Of a DNA stretch of 64,000 nt, positions 1 through 10,468 are shown one piece after another. This DNA is from Chloranthus sessilifolius. Its lineage: Eukaryota; Streptophyta; Magnoliopsida; Chloranthales; Chloranthaceae. The number at the start of each line of letters is the position of its first letter. Position 1 is the first letter of the stretch. Under the pieces are notes generated by a model, which made no database searches, was not told where the DNA came from, and saw nothing but the letters and a program-made list of their open reading frames with translations. Position numbers and translations under genes: made by a program. The DNA is taken from NCBI GenBank assembly GCA_021018995.1, contig CM037590.1, positions 106,579,097-106,643,096 on the forward strand. Direction: 5' to 3'.

Positions 1-679
1 GCCATTACCCCCATATCCTACTAGAGGAGCAGGACCTAGGCCCACCATCAGGATGATAGAAGGATGTGAGGAGTTTGAATTTGACTTGTTAGACTACATT
101 AGTGATCATGAGAGCTATGTGGCACCATTACCGAGAATTTATGAATAAAAAAATATTGGGGTGATCGAACCCTTGAATTAGTCTGATTATTTCCCCAACC
201 CAGCACCATGAGTTAAACTCTTAGATCTTAGGGCTTATTTCCCATCACCCACTCTTGTCAATTATGTGCATATAAATGCATATCAACCATACAACACCAC
301 CCCCATCAATTACCCAATAGCCCGTCATATCTCCAATCTCCCGCCAGCACCCATTAGCTACCAATGCCCTACTCCTATCCCTTTACCCCTGGTGCAACCA
401 CCCACAAGCTTCACCACCCCCATCTGGCCCAATTTTTCCGCCCAATCATCTATCACCGAAGTAAATCAAGTGTTACCCACACCTCCGAAACCCACAGTGC
501 AAGTGCATCCGATACCGGTAGCTATACCATTTTAGAATTCAGGACCAACCTATAATCCTCATCAAGTCCCGCTGAGTTATCAACAAACAGATATCAATGC
601 TGGCAGCAACAGAGAAGGGGCAGTAGATTTTGTTACCTGATCCAGGAAGATTTCGAAGCAGCCAAAATCACCAGTAGCA
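1..679 (+). pseudogene. Element A: gag C-terminal part and proline-rich linker
   Basis: Degenerate coding remnant upstream of the protease. A short stretch near 30-150 encodes an acidic segment and ends in a TAA at about 147. Positions 266-535 encode an 89-codon proline-, threonine- and serine-rich stretch of the kind that links gag to protease in Tat elements. No zinc knuckle is visible, so the nucleocapsid part lies to the left of the window or is lost. The assignment rests mostly on position before a clear protease. Confidence 0.5.
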
Positions 680-1258
680 GTGCAAGCCCAACCAGAAGGA
701 AAGAAAGATAGTGCTGTTAATCCTTTTGTAAAAATGAGTCAAGAACATATACTGGAGACTCAGCTGAGAAGGATGCCAGCTCACATCACTGTATGGGATC
801 TTTTAATGACGTCCCCACTCCATTTTCAAGCATTAATGGGGGTGTTAAAAAATACACATGTATCACATCAGGTTAGCCCAGATGAAGTCGGGCAAATAAT
901 TGGTCAAGTGATGGCTCCAAATGTCATTTCATTCTCAGATGCCAATTTAATAGATGAGAGAAGCAGTCACTCCAAATCCCTTAACATTACTGTGAAATTT
1001 AGAAATATGATAATCTCATTGGTTTTGACTGACAATGGGTCTGCTTTAAACATATGCCCATTGAGAACCGCTACCAAGATTGGGGTAGATCCATGCATGC
1101 TGAGACCCACAAGAACCAGTGCTCGAGGTTTTGACAATACGAGGAGAGAAATAATGGGAGAAGTTGACCTTGAGCTATTAATTGGGCCAATGACCTTCAT
1201 ATTATTTCAAGTGATGGACATCAAATCTTCGTTTAATCTCTTATTGGGACGCCCCTGA
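680..1258 (+). pseudogene. Element A: aspartic protease domain
   Basis: Retroviral-type aspartic protease that would process the Gag-Pol polyprotein. The active-site signature is DNGSALNI at about residues 117-124 of the 192-codon frame, the Asp-Asn/Ser-Gly form usual in Tat elements. The C-terminal hallmark LLLGRP sits at the end of the frame. The frame then meets TGA at 1256-1258, exactly where family members have a Trp codon, and continues in the same frame. This is a TGG-to-TGA nonsense change and not a real gene end. The first ATG at 680 is only the first Met of an open stretch; the natural protein would begin far upstream. Confidence 0.8.
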
Positions 1259-1753
1259 TTGCATGAGGTCGGAGCAATACCGTCAACGCTGCACCAAAAG
1301 TTCAAGTTTGAGTTTGGGCATAAGATTATCACTATCATCGATGAGAGGCACAGCGAGAAAGAAAAAGCCACCAACAACATTGAAAAGCCCAAAGTGATGG
1401 ATGTGTCACACACCGCTGAGGACGTCGACCTCCACTGTTTTAAATACGAGGTGTCAGCGATACTCCCGGAGCCCATCAAGGGCATCATTCCAAGAATCGG
1501 AGGTGGAATGGTAGCAATAGTTGCCATGTTCCAAAAGTGGGACTATAAAAAAGGAAGGGGACTTGGGCCCAGACTGCAAGGTAGGAAGGAGCCCGTCACA
1601 GCTAAGGGTGGTCAGAAAGTTAGGTTTGAGTTAGGTTACAAGCCCACAGAAGAAGAAGTGCGAGAGGCTAAGGAGAAAGCCCATGCATCAGCAGCTGTAA
1701 GAGCTAGGGGGATACACATAAGGAGAAACTCCGTCCCAGGCCACATAATATAA
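1259..1753 (+). pseudogene. Element A: protease tail and G-patch domain
   Basis: In-frame continuation of the protease after the TGA. The first 20 residues complete the conserved region after the LLLGRP motif. Around residues 85-110 there is a G-patch: an aromatic/hydrophobic stretch followed by KKGRGLGPRLQG. G-patch motifs bind nucleic acid and are known in the protease-RT linker of several retroelements, including plant Tat elements. The frame ends with TAA at 1751-1753. No clear coding follows until the RT begins about 600 bp later, which is unusually long for a polyprotein linker. Confidence 0.7.
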
Positions 1754-2360
1754 ATTCATTTATGAGTGTCGGGGTTGTGAAGATCGGCTGAAATGGGGTG
1801 ACCCAATTAACCCCACACAAGCCCACAACACCTGCTCACCCCACCAATCCCCACATCACCCTTCCCTGCCTGGAGATAGACTTGGCCGTGTTATCCCTCT
1901 TTGAGGAATGACGACCCATACCTAAACAAACTCCCTCTTGGTGAATCACCACAAAACTGTGTTAACGTTTGAGGATATCATCTCAGACAAATTGAGGATC
2001 AACATGATGGCGGCTGACTCAAAAGAGTCGTATCAGTCAGCACCCTCCATCCAAACAGGTAAAGGAGCGGCCTCTCAAGTACGCAACTAGACATCTTTGC
2101 TCCAAACCCTGAAAGTGGGGAGTGGCCTAACATTTGGCACCCGTTTCCCCAAAAAAAAAAACCTATAAAAAGTGAGATAAGCCCTTGGTAGGCAATACCT
2201 TATATATACACAAACTCGTGCTGCTAAGGGTCCGTCTCCAAAGAAAATAAAAATTCTAAAAATATTGAAAAAATATAAAGTTTAAAAATATTATCATTTA
2301 AAATTTTAAATAAAATCCCATAAAAAGATGCCTTAATCGAAATACCCGTCCCACGTAAGA
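1754..2360 (+). other. Element A: non-coding spacer between G-patch and RT
   Basis: No conserved coding is visible. It contains the A-run near 2150 and A/T-rich sequence at 2240-2330. It may be a decayed linker or the remains of an intron, but no matching donor/acceptor pair could be assigned. Confidence 0.4.
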
Positions 2361-3498
2361 TCAACCCTTTTCTGTAGAAATACAAGAAGAGATAGGTGTT
2401 ACGAGTCTAGAAGAGGATATCCTTTTTAAGGAGCTCCCCAATGAGCTCCTTGATCTGTTTGCCGAATTTGAGGATGGCCCTACCCCCATCGTCGAAGAAA
2501 TCGAGGACGTTAATCTAGGGACTGAGGGGATTCCTCGAATTACCAAAATCGGAACGTTGCTGTCTCCCGAAGAAAGAAAAAGGATGATCGATTTCCTTTG
2601 ATCATACCAAGATGCTTTTTCCTGGTCGTACGAGGACATGCCTGGTCTGGACACCAATTTGGTCGAGCATGAGTTACCTCTCTACCCTGATATGAAGCCG
2701 GTTAAGCAGAAATTGAGACGTCTCTGACCCGAGTGGATGTTGAAAGTCAAGGACAAGGTCATCAAGCAGTATGACGCAGAGTTTCTCATGGTATCTAAGT
2801 ACCCACAGTCACTAGCCAATATTGTGCCTATGCCAAAGAAGGATGGAAAAGTCTGCATGTGTAATGATTTTAGAAATTTGAATAAGGCGAGCCTGAAGGA
2901 CGACTTCCCATTGCCGCATATCGACATCTTGGTCGATAGCACTGCTAAGCACGGGATGCTTTCTTTTATAGATGGATTCTCAGGATACAATCAGATTAAG
3001 ATGGCGAAGGCAAATCGAGAGAAGACGACATTTATCACTCCATGGGGAACCTTTTGCTATCGAGTCATGCCATTTGGGTTGAAGAATGCCTGTACATAGT
3101 ACCAAAGAGCAATGATGGCGTCATTCCACGACATGATGCACTAAGAGATTGAAGTGTATATCGATGATATGATAGCCAAGTCACTGGAGTGAAGCGATCA
3201 CTTGGTAAACCTCCAGAAGCTATTTGAGAGGTTAAAAAAGTACAGATTATGTCTGAATCCACATAAGTGCGCATTTGGCGCCATGTCAGGGAAACTATTA
3301 GGATTCATCGTTAGCAGGGGAGGGATGGAGGTCGACCCAGTCAAAGTTAAAGGAATCACTGAAGTGCCCCCACCATCTACCAAGACAGAGGTTAGAGGGT
3401 TCTTAGGCAGGATACAATATATTAGTCGGTTCATTGCACAGTTAACGCCTATCTGCATGCCGATCTTCAAGTTACTTTCGAAAGAACTCGCTCGTTGA
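2361..3498 (+). pseudogene. Element A: reverse transcriptase
   Basis: RNA-dependent DNA polymerase domain. The motifs appear in order: VPMPKKDGKVCMCNDFRNLN (positions about 2824-2883), the motif-A region FIDGFSGYNQI near 2965, FGLKNA near 3076, the catalytic VYIDDM near 3157, and the connection region ending near 3498. The single frame is broken by TGA at about 2599 and 2725, TAG at about 3097, TAA at about 3142 and TGA at about 3190. Several lie where the family has Arg or Gln, consistent with C-to-T decay at CGA and CAG. The two catalytic Asp of YxDD are retained, but the protein could not be made. Confidence 0.85.
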
Positions 3499-3873
3499 AT
3501 GGAATGATGATTGTCAAGCAGCATTCGACAAAATCAAAAGCTACCTCTTTAACCCACCTATTTTGGTACCACTTGAGCTGGGGAGACCACTCCTAATGTA
3601 TCTCTCCACGACGAAAGTCTCGATGGGATGTGTCTTAGGGCAACATGACAAGACGGGAAGAAGAGAGCAGGCCATCTACTATCTGAGCAAGAAGTTTACT
3701 GATTATGTAGCGCGCTATTCTCATCTAAAGAAGGCATGCTTGGTTCTTGTATAGGCTACTCAGAGGCTCTGTCATTACTTGCTATCTCAGGCCGTTCTAC
3801 TTTTGGCCCGAATGGATCCGTTGAAATACCTTTTTGAGAAGTCAGCTCTTACTGGAAGAACTGCATGATGGCA
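3499..3873 (+). pseudogene. Element A: first RNase H domain
   Basis: Retroviral-type RNase H and the connection to it. Readable stretches include the 'YLSKKFTDYVARYS' region (about 3679-3720) and 'MDPLKYLFEK' (about 3811-3840). The usual DAS-type catalytic start is replaced by YLSTT near 3600, so the catalytic Asp seems lost. Stops are at 3753 (TAG) and 3867 (TGA). In Tat elements this domain is commonly degenerate because a second RNase H follows. Confidence 0.7.
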
Positions 3874-3880
3874 GCTTTTA

Positions 3881-4504
3881 TTGTCTGAGTTTGAAATCAC
3901 GTACGTCACTCAAAAGTCGATCAAGGGGCAAGCACTCGCTGAACATCTTGTCGAGAATCCTCTACCAGATTATGAGCCATTGAGAACGGAGTTCCCCAAT
4001 GAGGACATCCTGTTCATGACTAAAGATGATACTAAGGAAGTAAAAGAATCTTGGGTAATGCACTTCGATGGAGCAGCAAATGTCGAGGGTCAGGGAATTG
4101 GCGCCATTTTGATTTTTCCAAAAGGATCCCACGTACCAGTCTCTATCAAGCTCAACTTTCCTTACACTAACAACATGGTCGAGTATGAAGCTTATGCCGC
4201 TGGCCTGCAGGCGGCTCTCAATCTGAACGTAACTCGCCTCTGGGTGTTTGGCGATTCGCAGTTAATCATATGCCAGACAAATGATGACTGAAAGATGAAA
4301 GATGAGAGACTGATCCCTTACCATGAGCACCTCGAGGATTTGATAGCTTGCTTCAAGGACGTGACATTCTCATATGTCCGCCGGATAAGGAATCGCTTTG
4401 GCGATGCATTAGCAACGTTGGCATCAATAATAGAAATCTTGCATGGTGATGAGATGAAGCCAATCATGATCGAGCAGAGGAATGAGCCGTCCTTCTGCCT
4501 CTAG
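3881..4504 (+). pseudogene. Element A: archaeal-type second RNase H (aRNH)
   Basis: Second RNase H domain, diagnostic of the Tat lineage, which removes the RNA strand during reverse transcription. Visible motifs: HFDGAAN near 4062 (first catalytic Asp), NNMVEYEAYAAGL near 4171 (Glu), FGDSQLIICQ near 4249 (second Asp) and NRFGDALATLAS near 4390 (C-terminal Asp). All four acidic positions are kept. The frame is cut by TGA at 4289-4291, where Trp is expected, and continues in frame from 4295. The true polyprotein runs from RNase H through this domain into integrase with no separate start. Confidence 0.85.
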
Positions 4505-5413
4505 ATTGAGGAACTTACAATGCCTGATGATGAGTCACCTTGGTTCTCAGATATCAAGAATTTCCTCGAGACACTAACTTTCTCTGAGGGTATGTCCAAG
4601 ACGGATCGATGAACCATTCAACGTTTAGCGACAGGCTACGTCATTTGTGGGGAATGCCTTTACAAGCAATCGTACAACAACATTTTGCTCAGGTGCCTTA
4701 CAGAAAGTGAAGCGATCAGCACCATGAAGGAGATCCATGAGGGAGTATGCAGTGCCCACGTTAGCGGTCATATGCTCGCTAAGAAAATTCTACAGAAGGG
4801 ATACTTTTGGACCACTATGGAATCAGATTGCTGCAAACATGTTCAGAAATGCTACAAGTGTCAGGAACACTCCAGTCTAATACACGCTCCTGCCATTGAT
4901 CTACACTGCATGACCACTCCTTGGCTATTTGCTACCTGGGGCCAGGACGTCGTCGGAATGATTAATCCGAAAGTATCAAACGAACATCGATTCATCCTTG
5001 TTGCCATTGAATACTTCACTAAGTGGGTAGAAGCAGCATCATATGCCAATATCACGGCCAGTCACGTTGTGAAGTTTCTTATGAATAATATTGTGTGCCA
5101 ATTTAGAGTACCCAAGGATACTATCATGGATAACGGCACAAACTTTACGAATAAGCTCATTCGAGCCTTCTGCGAGCAATACAAGATCAAGCACCATCAC
5201 TCGTCACCTTATCGGCCCCAGACCAATGGAGCCGTGAAAGATGCAAACAAGACAATCATCCGCATCCTCGAGAAAATTGTTGTCACTTATCGAGATTTGA
5301 GCAAAATGCTATCATTTGCTTTGTGGGCCTACAGAATATCGATCCGTACTGCTACAGGGGCAACATCATTCTCCCTTGTGTATGAAACAGAGGTCGTCCT
5401 ACCGGTAAGGTAG
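4505..5413 (+). pseudogene. Element A: integrase, catalytic Glu replaced by Lys
   Basis: Retroviral-type integrase. The N-terminal HHCC zinc finger is readable from about residues 14 to 58 of the frame starting at 4685, ending in CYKCQEH. The catalytic core shows Asp in WGQDVVGM and Asp in TIMDNGTNF. The third catalytic residue, normally Glu just after the QTNGAV motif, is Lys: codon AAA at 5237-5239. This single G-to-A change would abolish DDE catalysis. The frame 4505-4684 upstream contains further stops. The C-terminal part continues in broken frames beyond 5413. Confidence 0.85.
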
Positions 5414-5760
5414 AAGTACCCTCCTCTGAATCCTCATGGAATCAGGCTTATCCAAAGCAGAGAGGGAGAGATCCCACTTTGAATAATTGAATCTACTAGA
5501 CGATAAAAGACTCCTAGCCTTGTGTCATACTCAAGTTTACCAGGGGCGAATCGCACGCACTTATAATAAACGTGTCCACGTCAAGATTTGAAGATAGGAG
5601 ACATTGTGCTGAAGAAGACCTTCCCATCCCTCCATGCCGATCCGAGAAGTACTACTGAGATATGCCATCCGCCTCGCCACCATGGACGGAGATCATCTTC
5701 CTGAGCTCATCAATGTTGGATACGTCTGACAGTTCTACACTTAATCTATCGCGATAAGGT
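5414..5760 (+). pseudogene. Element A: integrase C-terminal remnant
   Basis: Frameshifted continuation of integrase. A stretch near 5575-5630 resembles the K-x-GD-x-V-L-K-K segment of the C-terminal DNA-binding domain, and MDGDHLPELIN near 5681 resembles the usual end of Tat integrases. Several stops and frame changes interrupt it. Confidence 0.5.
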
Positions 5761-6052
5761 AAGTATTGGTGAAACAGATATGTGACTGCTTAAGAACCAC
5801 CCAAAAGAGGCCATCATTCCAAGCACAGTAGCCAAAAAGCATCCCTAAAAATGATGATATCCTTTGCAACCCTACTTCAGCCTAGGCCTTTCTTTCAATT
5901 ACTTCCCTGAAAAAGAAAAAGTGTGTACATATACAAAAAAGAGAGATGAAGTAAAATTACTATCAAAAAATTAAAAAAAATCGGAAAAACAGGACCTCAA
6001 AGAGAGATTGCCTGAAAGAAAACAAAGGAAGAAAAAAAAAAAAAAAATAAAA

Positions 6053-6083
<31 letters not shown>

Positions 6084-6412
6084 TATAAGAACCATGGGAC
6101 ATGTACAGTAAAATCCCCCAAGGAAGAAAGTATGTTATAAAAAACTGAAACCGTGTCAAGGAAACCCTTTTAGCCCATCATACCTTCAAATCCTAATCCA
6201 ACCTATGGCCAAGCTACACCCTGAAGGAAGCCCTCTTTGTAGGTTCACAAGCAGTCATAGTATTTGTTAAGTCAACATGAGCCGAGTTATGAGCGACACC
6301 AGAACCCCATCTGGTCGGCTATGACGAAATCAATGTCTATGTCGTGACTTTTGAAAAAAGTAAAGGAAATAAAAAAGAAAAAAGTAAAATAAAATTTTAA
6401 TCTCAAAGCAAG
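5761..6412 (+). other. Element A: start of long 3' region, with microsatellite
   Basis: No coding seen. It includes a poly-A-rich run (about 6030-6060) followed by an (AT)n microsatellite to about 6087, then A-rich sequence. This fits the long 3' untranslated region of Tat elements. Confidence 0.45.
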
Positions 6413-6610
6413 ATGGACATGGTAAAAACCTGAAAGGGTGCTACGGGTAAAAACAACGAGTTTGTGTGGACCAGGTGAAAACCCTAAAGGGCGCTTGGGG
6501 TAAGAGAGCTAAACCCATGGACGTGGTGAAAATTCGAAAGGGCACCATGGGTAAAAAGAGGGCAAAACGGACGTGACGAACCCACCTTGGGCGTTGTAAG
6601 TAAAAGGATT
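6413..6610 (+). repeat. Element A: degenerate tandem repeat, about 50-60 bp unit
   Basis: Four imperfect units, each with GGTGAAAA or GTAAAAAC, then CCTAAAGGG- or CGAAAGGG-like sequence, then GGTAA. Tandem repeats in this position are a known property of Tat/Ogre 3' regions. Confidence 0.7.
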
Positions 6611-6954
6611 GAAGAATTAAAAAAAAAAGTTGAAAAATAAAGGTTTCAACTGATTGATAAAATTGATGTTGGAGGAGCCCTCTTGGTTACTCTCCCTGAT
6701 ACCCTTTTTTCGATTGGGCCGCTCATGTTACTTCAAATCGGGCCCCGACCAGAATTGTCTTAGTGAAACTGCTTTGTCAAATGCATGACTCAAGGTAAGG
6801 AGAAAAGTTTGGCTCAATCCAAAGGGATTGACCTTTCAGTCTTGGTAAAGCTACTGAAACTCACCCAGACCGACCATTAAAAAGGGGGTTCAACCATGCT
6901 CAAAAGAGGGGCCGAGATCTCACCCTGTGATTGAGGCATCAAACCAAACAAAAA

Positions 6955-7195
6955 GAGAATAAAGGACAGGGCGGAAGGTCCCTTTTGTCAAAGATAATAA
7001 TTTTTCTTCTCCACTTTCATGCCCACACTCTGTGCACCTGGGCAGGGAAGCTTTTGTTAAAAATAACAATTTTCCTTTTCCATTTTCATGCCCAGGCTGT
7101 GCACATTCCAAAAAGGGACCCATCAATCAAATAGAACAACAAAAAAGAGAAGTCTTTGTAAATATAATAGATTTTCCTTTTCCATTTACAACTGT
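6955..7195 (+). repeat. Element A: three degenerate repeat units, about 70-100 bp
   Basis: Three successive units share TTTTGTnAAAnATAA, TTTTCC/TTCTCC and CACTTTCATGCCCA- or CATTTTCATGCCCA-type blocks. They lie just downstream (antisense sense) of the DUF7745-like gene's stop codon. Confidence 0.6.
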
Positions 7196-7321
7196 ATCAC
7201 TTACACCACATCCCAAAAAATAGTCAGTGTGATGTCTGGCTTTTTTTTTTATATAAAAGCAAAAAAAACAAAAACATAAAGAAAATATGTATACCAAAAA
7301 AATGTGTGTATCTGTAAAGGG

Positions 7322-7966
7322 AATCAACGGCCCAGCTCACGCTTCAAGGCACTAATCTCAGTGAGAAAACCATCCTCCCGGACATTCCGCTCAGTCAACC
7401 AACGAGCATGCAAGCTCCTGTACCTATTCCGAGAAGCATCAGTAGCCCCATGAGCAACATTCAAGGATCCTTCCAGACAAAGGACCTCACTCTCAGCTAT
7501 GCCAGCTCTGGTCTCTGCTACCTCTGCTCTAACTTTCTCTTGTGCCAAAACCTCTTGCAGGACCCTCTTCTCGTCTGTCAACAACTCAATGCGAGCACGA
7601 AGCACCATCTCCTTCTTTGGCCAGGGGCCTCCCATATCAATACTCTCCATCTGATTCAGATGATTAGTAGCAGGCTACTCAGCCAATAGCCAAGCCTCGT
7701 ACTCAGGGGAAGATTGAACTGAATCCCCCTGCTCCATATCACACATCAGCGTCGACTGACACGTCTCTCAAAGAGCAGCAATCTGATCCACGTCCCCAGA
7801 GGACCCCCTAGAAAAGATCAAGTCACATAGAGGGGGTTTTGCCTCGCAAGACACCAAGAGAGAGCAGGCGAACTGATGCAACACCCAGAATGGGAAGTAG
7901 AAGGTGTTGCCAGTCAATCCTAGGAGGGTGATGCCCTCATGATCTCTGGAATAAACTACTGTGAAG
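7322..7966 (-). pseudogene. DUF7745-like antisense gene of element A, 3' part (coiled-coil end)
   Basis: C-terminal part of a gene lying antisense to A's pol genes; the other part is at 24577-25527. From 7966 down, the frame encodes a segment with HEGITLLGLTGN-type sequence, resembling the end of the plant retroelement-associated DUF7745 domain. It then has a TGA near 7770, an acidic/Ser stretch, and from 7650 a 108-codon open frame rich in Glu, Ala, Arg and Leu with heptad-like spacing, probably a coiled coil. The natural stop is just before 7322. B's insertion cuts the gene, and the frame is continuous across it once one copy of the 5-bp duplication is removed. The family name is from pattern recall; that this is coding and split by B is firmer. 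Confidence 0.65.
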
Positions 7967-10455
7967 TGTTGTTTGTTATTTCCCCATTGTGAAAAGAAAC
8001 AAAGATGGATTCAACACATCTGAAAGAAATCAAGACCTGCAAGATACAGGGTCTGTTGTAGCAAGTTTTAATAAGTAAGAGTTTGTCCCACGGGGAAAAT
8101 GGTCTAAAGCTGCAAGGGAGCCATCTTTAGTAGGCCCTCCAGATCTGACTACAGATCCGACAATCCTAACTGGAAGGGGATTTAAGGTCACTATTGATTA
8201 AATCCTATGGTAACCTAATGCTTAAACTACAGAAATGGTTGAGAAGAATGATGGAGTGCAAGAAAATAAATATAAAAAGGGTGAGAAGTAAGCTATTAGG
8301 TACAGATCTGATGGGTTTTATAACTCAGACTGAGAACTACAGCTATAGAAGTCCTGTCCAATGGCTATATTATCACCACAGAGGAGAAAGGATCTAACTC
8401 ACCCCTGTGCCATGATCCAATCCCTTATGGCTATAACCTGTCCACTCAAATGGTCACAGACTATCCAATAGGGGAACCAAAGTCCATAGGTGGGTCAGAA
8501 CATGTTTATCATTGTAGGCACTACTTCATCCATTCTACCAGCTCAAGAATCCATAGGAACCTCAACCTCTAAAGTTCTGTGTGTGGGGCTAGGCCTGCAA
8601 TGTGCACTAGCCTGGACACACAGAACCAGCAAGAGTTTGAGTACTAGCTTTTAAGCTTAGCTGTTCACTGCTTTAGAAAGGTAGCAGTGATCCAGTCACA
8701 AGCCTACAATCTCTACAGCCAGATCAAATCTGTCATCTGATGGTGGGTCTATACAAATACAGGGGAGTCTATCTCTGCAGAATCTCTCACAAGGCTACAA
8801 GCACAAGTGTAGAGAAGAAGGATCTGTCTTAGATCTGTGGATTGGCCTCACCCTAGGGCTATAACCTGTCCACTTAAATGGCCACAGACTATCCATAGAG
8901 CCTATCCTCCTCACAGAGGTCTGAGACAGAATAAGTAGATTACTGCCACCACCATGTTCACAAGGCTACCAGCTCAGGCTCCCATGGGGATTCAGATTTA
9001 GTGGATCCTGTGGTGGGGCATAGGCCTGCATATGTGCACTAGCCTAGACACATAGGTCACTTGGATCTGAGTAAACCCTTAAAAATAATCCTCCATTACT
9101 TACAATACAACTTATCAATGGAGGATCTCAAGACAATAGCCTTGTACCGAACAACCCTTAAACACCAATCCCATACATGTATAACATCCTATTATAAAAC
9201 TTCATTAAAATTGTTCCAAATAGACATACAAAGGCATAGCCAGCAAGTGCTAGACTATGGAGAGAAGAAAAAAAAGGAAAAAGATGTTGCCTAAACCCTA
9301 ACCTTAGCCTACTGGAACTCTACAGTCAATTCAAGAAGATAGGAGGAATTCAGCCCTCACCTCCTCCTTAAACCTAAACTAGGCTTATGATTAGGGTTAG
9401 GAAAACCCTAATTTTAATGATACAAACATGGCCCATTTCTGTTCCTTAGATGTCTCGCGGCGTGTGCACGAAGATTGGAGCATTGAAGTGCATGCCCTAG
9501 TTGCTTGAAGTTCTCAGACTACCCCTATAGAAGGGGGGCAAAGTTAAGATCTTAAGCCTCGCTAGGTAGCAACGGTTTCCAAGTCTTATTGCGTGATAGA
9601 GTGGTAGTCGCGAGATTGAATTGACTTGAAGCTCTTGCAGTCGCAGGATAGATAGTTTGGTCATCGCGAGAATGCTCTGGTCGTCGTGGGATTGCGCTTT
9701 CCATTTGAGTGGCGCGAGAATTGCGCGCGCAGTTCTTTCCTTAGTGAATCTTGCGGGGATCCCCACGAAGAAGCAATTGCATCAGCCTCTGGATTGCACG
9801 AGTAGTCCCCTAAAGATCTGCATCTCGCGGCCACTGCATGACAGCTACGCGTAGCAGTGCCTGGAGCTCTCTCTCCTCAGCTTGGCTGAGCGAATCGCGC
9901 GAGGATTAAATGCTCCTCTCTTAAGCTGTGCGAGACTGCGTGAGCGCTTACAACTGAGCCTCGCGAGAACTGTGCGAAGTTTGCTTCTCGAGCCCTTCTG
10001 TCTTTAATCTGCGTGAGAACTGCATGAGCAATTGGTGTGCTGCCTTGAGAAACTTGCGACAACTGCGCGAAGCATTTTCCTTTGAATCACTTGAACCTTG
10101 CGACATCTGTGCGAGGCTCATTTCTTGACTTGTTGCTACTGTGCTTTGCCTATGCTGCAGCCAAGTTCTCTGTCTAGGTTTAACTTCCTTTCTTCTGAGG
10201 AACTTCTAGGGCCCACTTGGGCATTCAATGTGTACATCCAGGTGTGTTCTACCTTGGTGTTTCTTTCCTCTGTGAATGGGTTACCAGTTGCTTGCAGTTC
10301 TGGTGCAAAAGTAGGCTTCTTAGTAGGGTTAGGGCCTTATCTGCAACTGCTGCTTATTACCTACAAAATGGTCTTAAGACACATTTATTAAATGACTAAG
10401 GGTCTAACAGAGGTTAAGTTAAGGGGTGAAAAGTGATACTTTTCAGGTCTTAACA
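7967..10455 (-). repeat. Element B 3' LTR (2489 bp)
   Basis: Matches 22089-24576 along its whole length. It carries a GC-rich region (about 9430-10120) full of TCGCGAG and TTGCGCGAG motifs. A pair of direct repeats sits about 430 bp apart (8415-8640 and 8850-9065). At about 9391 it lacks about 25 bp present in the 5' LTR; the missing piece includes the TATATAAG box. The adjoining polypurine tract fixes its start. Confidence 0.92.
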
Positions 10456-10468
10456 CACCCCCAAATCT
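10456..10468 (-). other. Element B polypurine tract
   Basis: On the minus strand AGATTTGGGGGTG lies directly before the 3' LTR start TGTTAAGACC. This primes plus-strand DNA synthesis. Confidence 0.88.

Larger units (their letters stand above)
1..7966 (+). mobile_element. Element A, left part: Tat-lineage Ty3/gypsy retrotransposon
   Basis: The window opens inside this element, so its 5' LTR, primer-binding site and most of gag are absent. The order protease, G-patch, RT, RNase H, second archaeal-type RNase H, integrase is seen directly; the second RNase H is the hallmark of the Tat/Ogre lineage. The element stops abruptly at 7966, where element B is inserted, and resumes at 24577. The join is supported because the antisense DUF7745-like frame reads through once B and one copy of the 5-bp duplication are set aside. 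Assigning the LTR at 37377 to this same element is inference from strand, polypurine tract and continuity of the antisense genes. Confidence 0.85.

Noticed and set aside
6030-6087. A-run plus (AT)n tract as an origin or regulatory element
   Set aside because: Simple-sequence microsatellite; no other signal around it.
9877-10391. Small frames in the GC-rich part of element B's LTR
   Set aside because: LTR sequence; frames are not kept between the two LTR copies.
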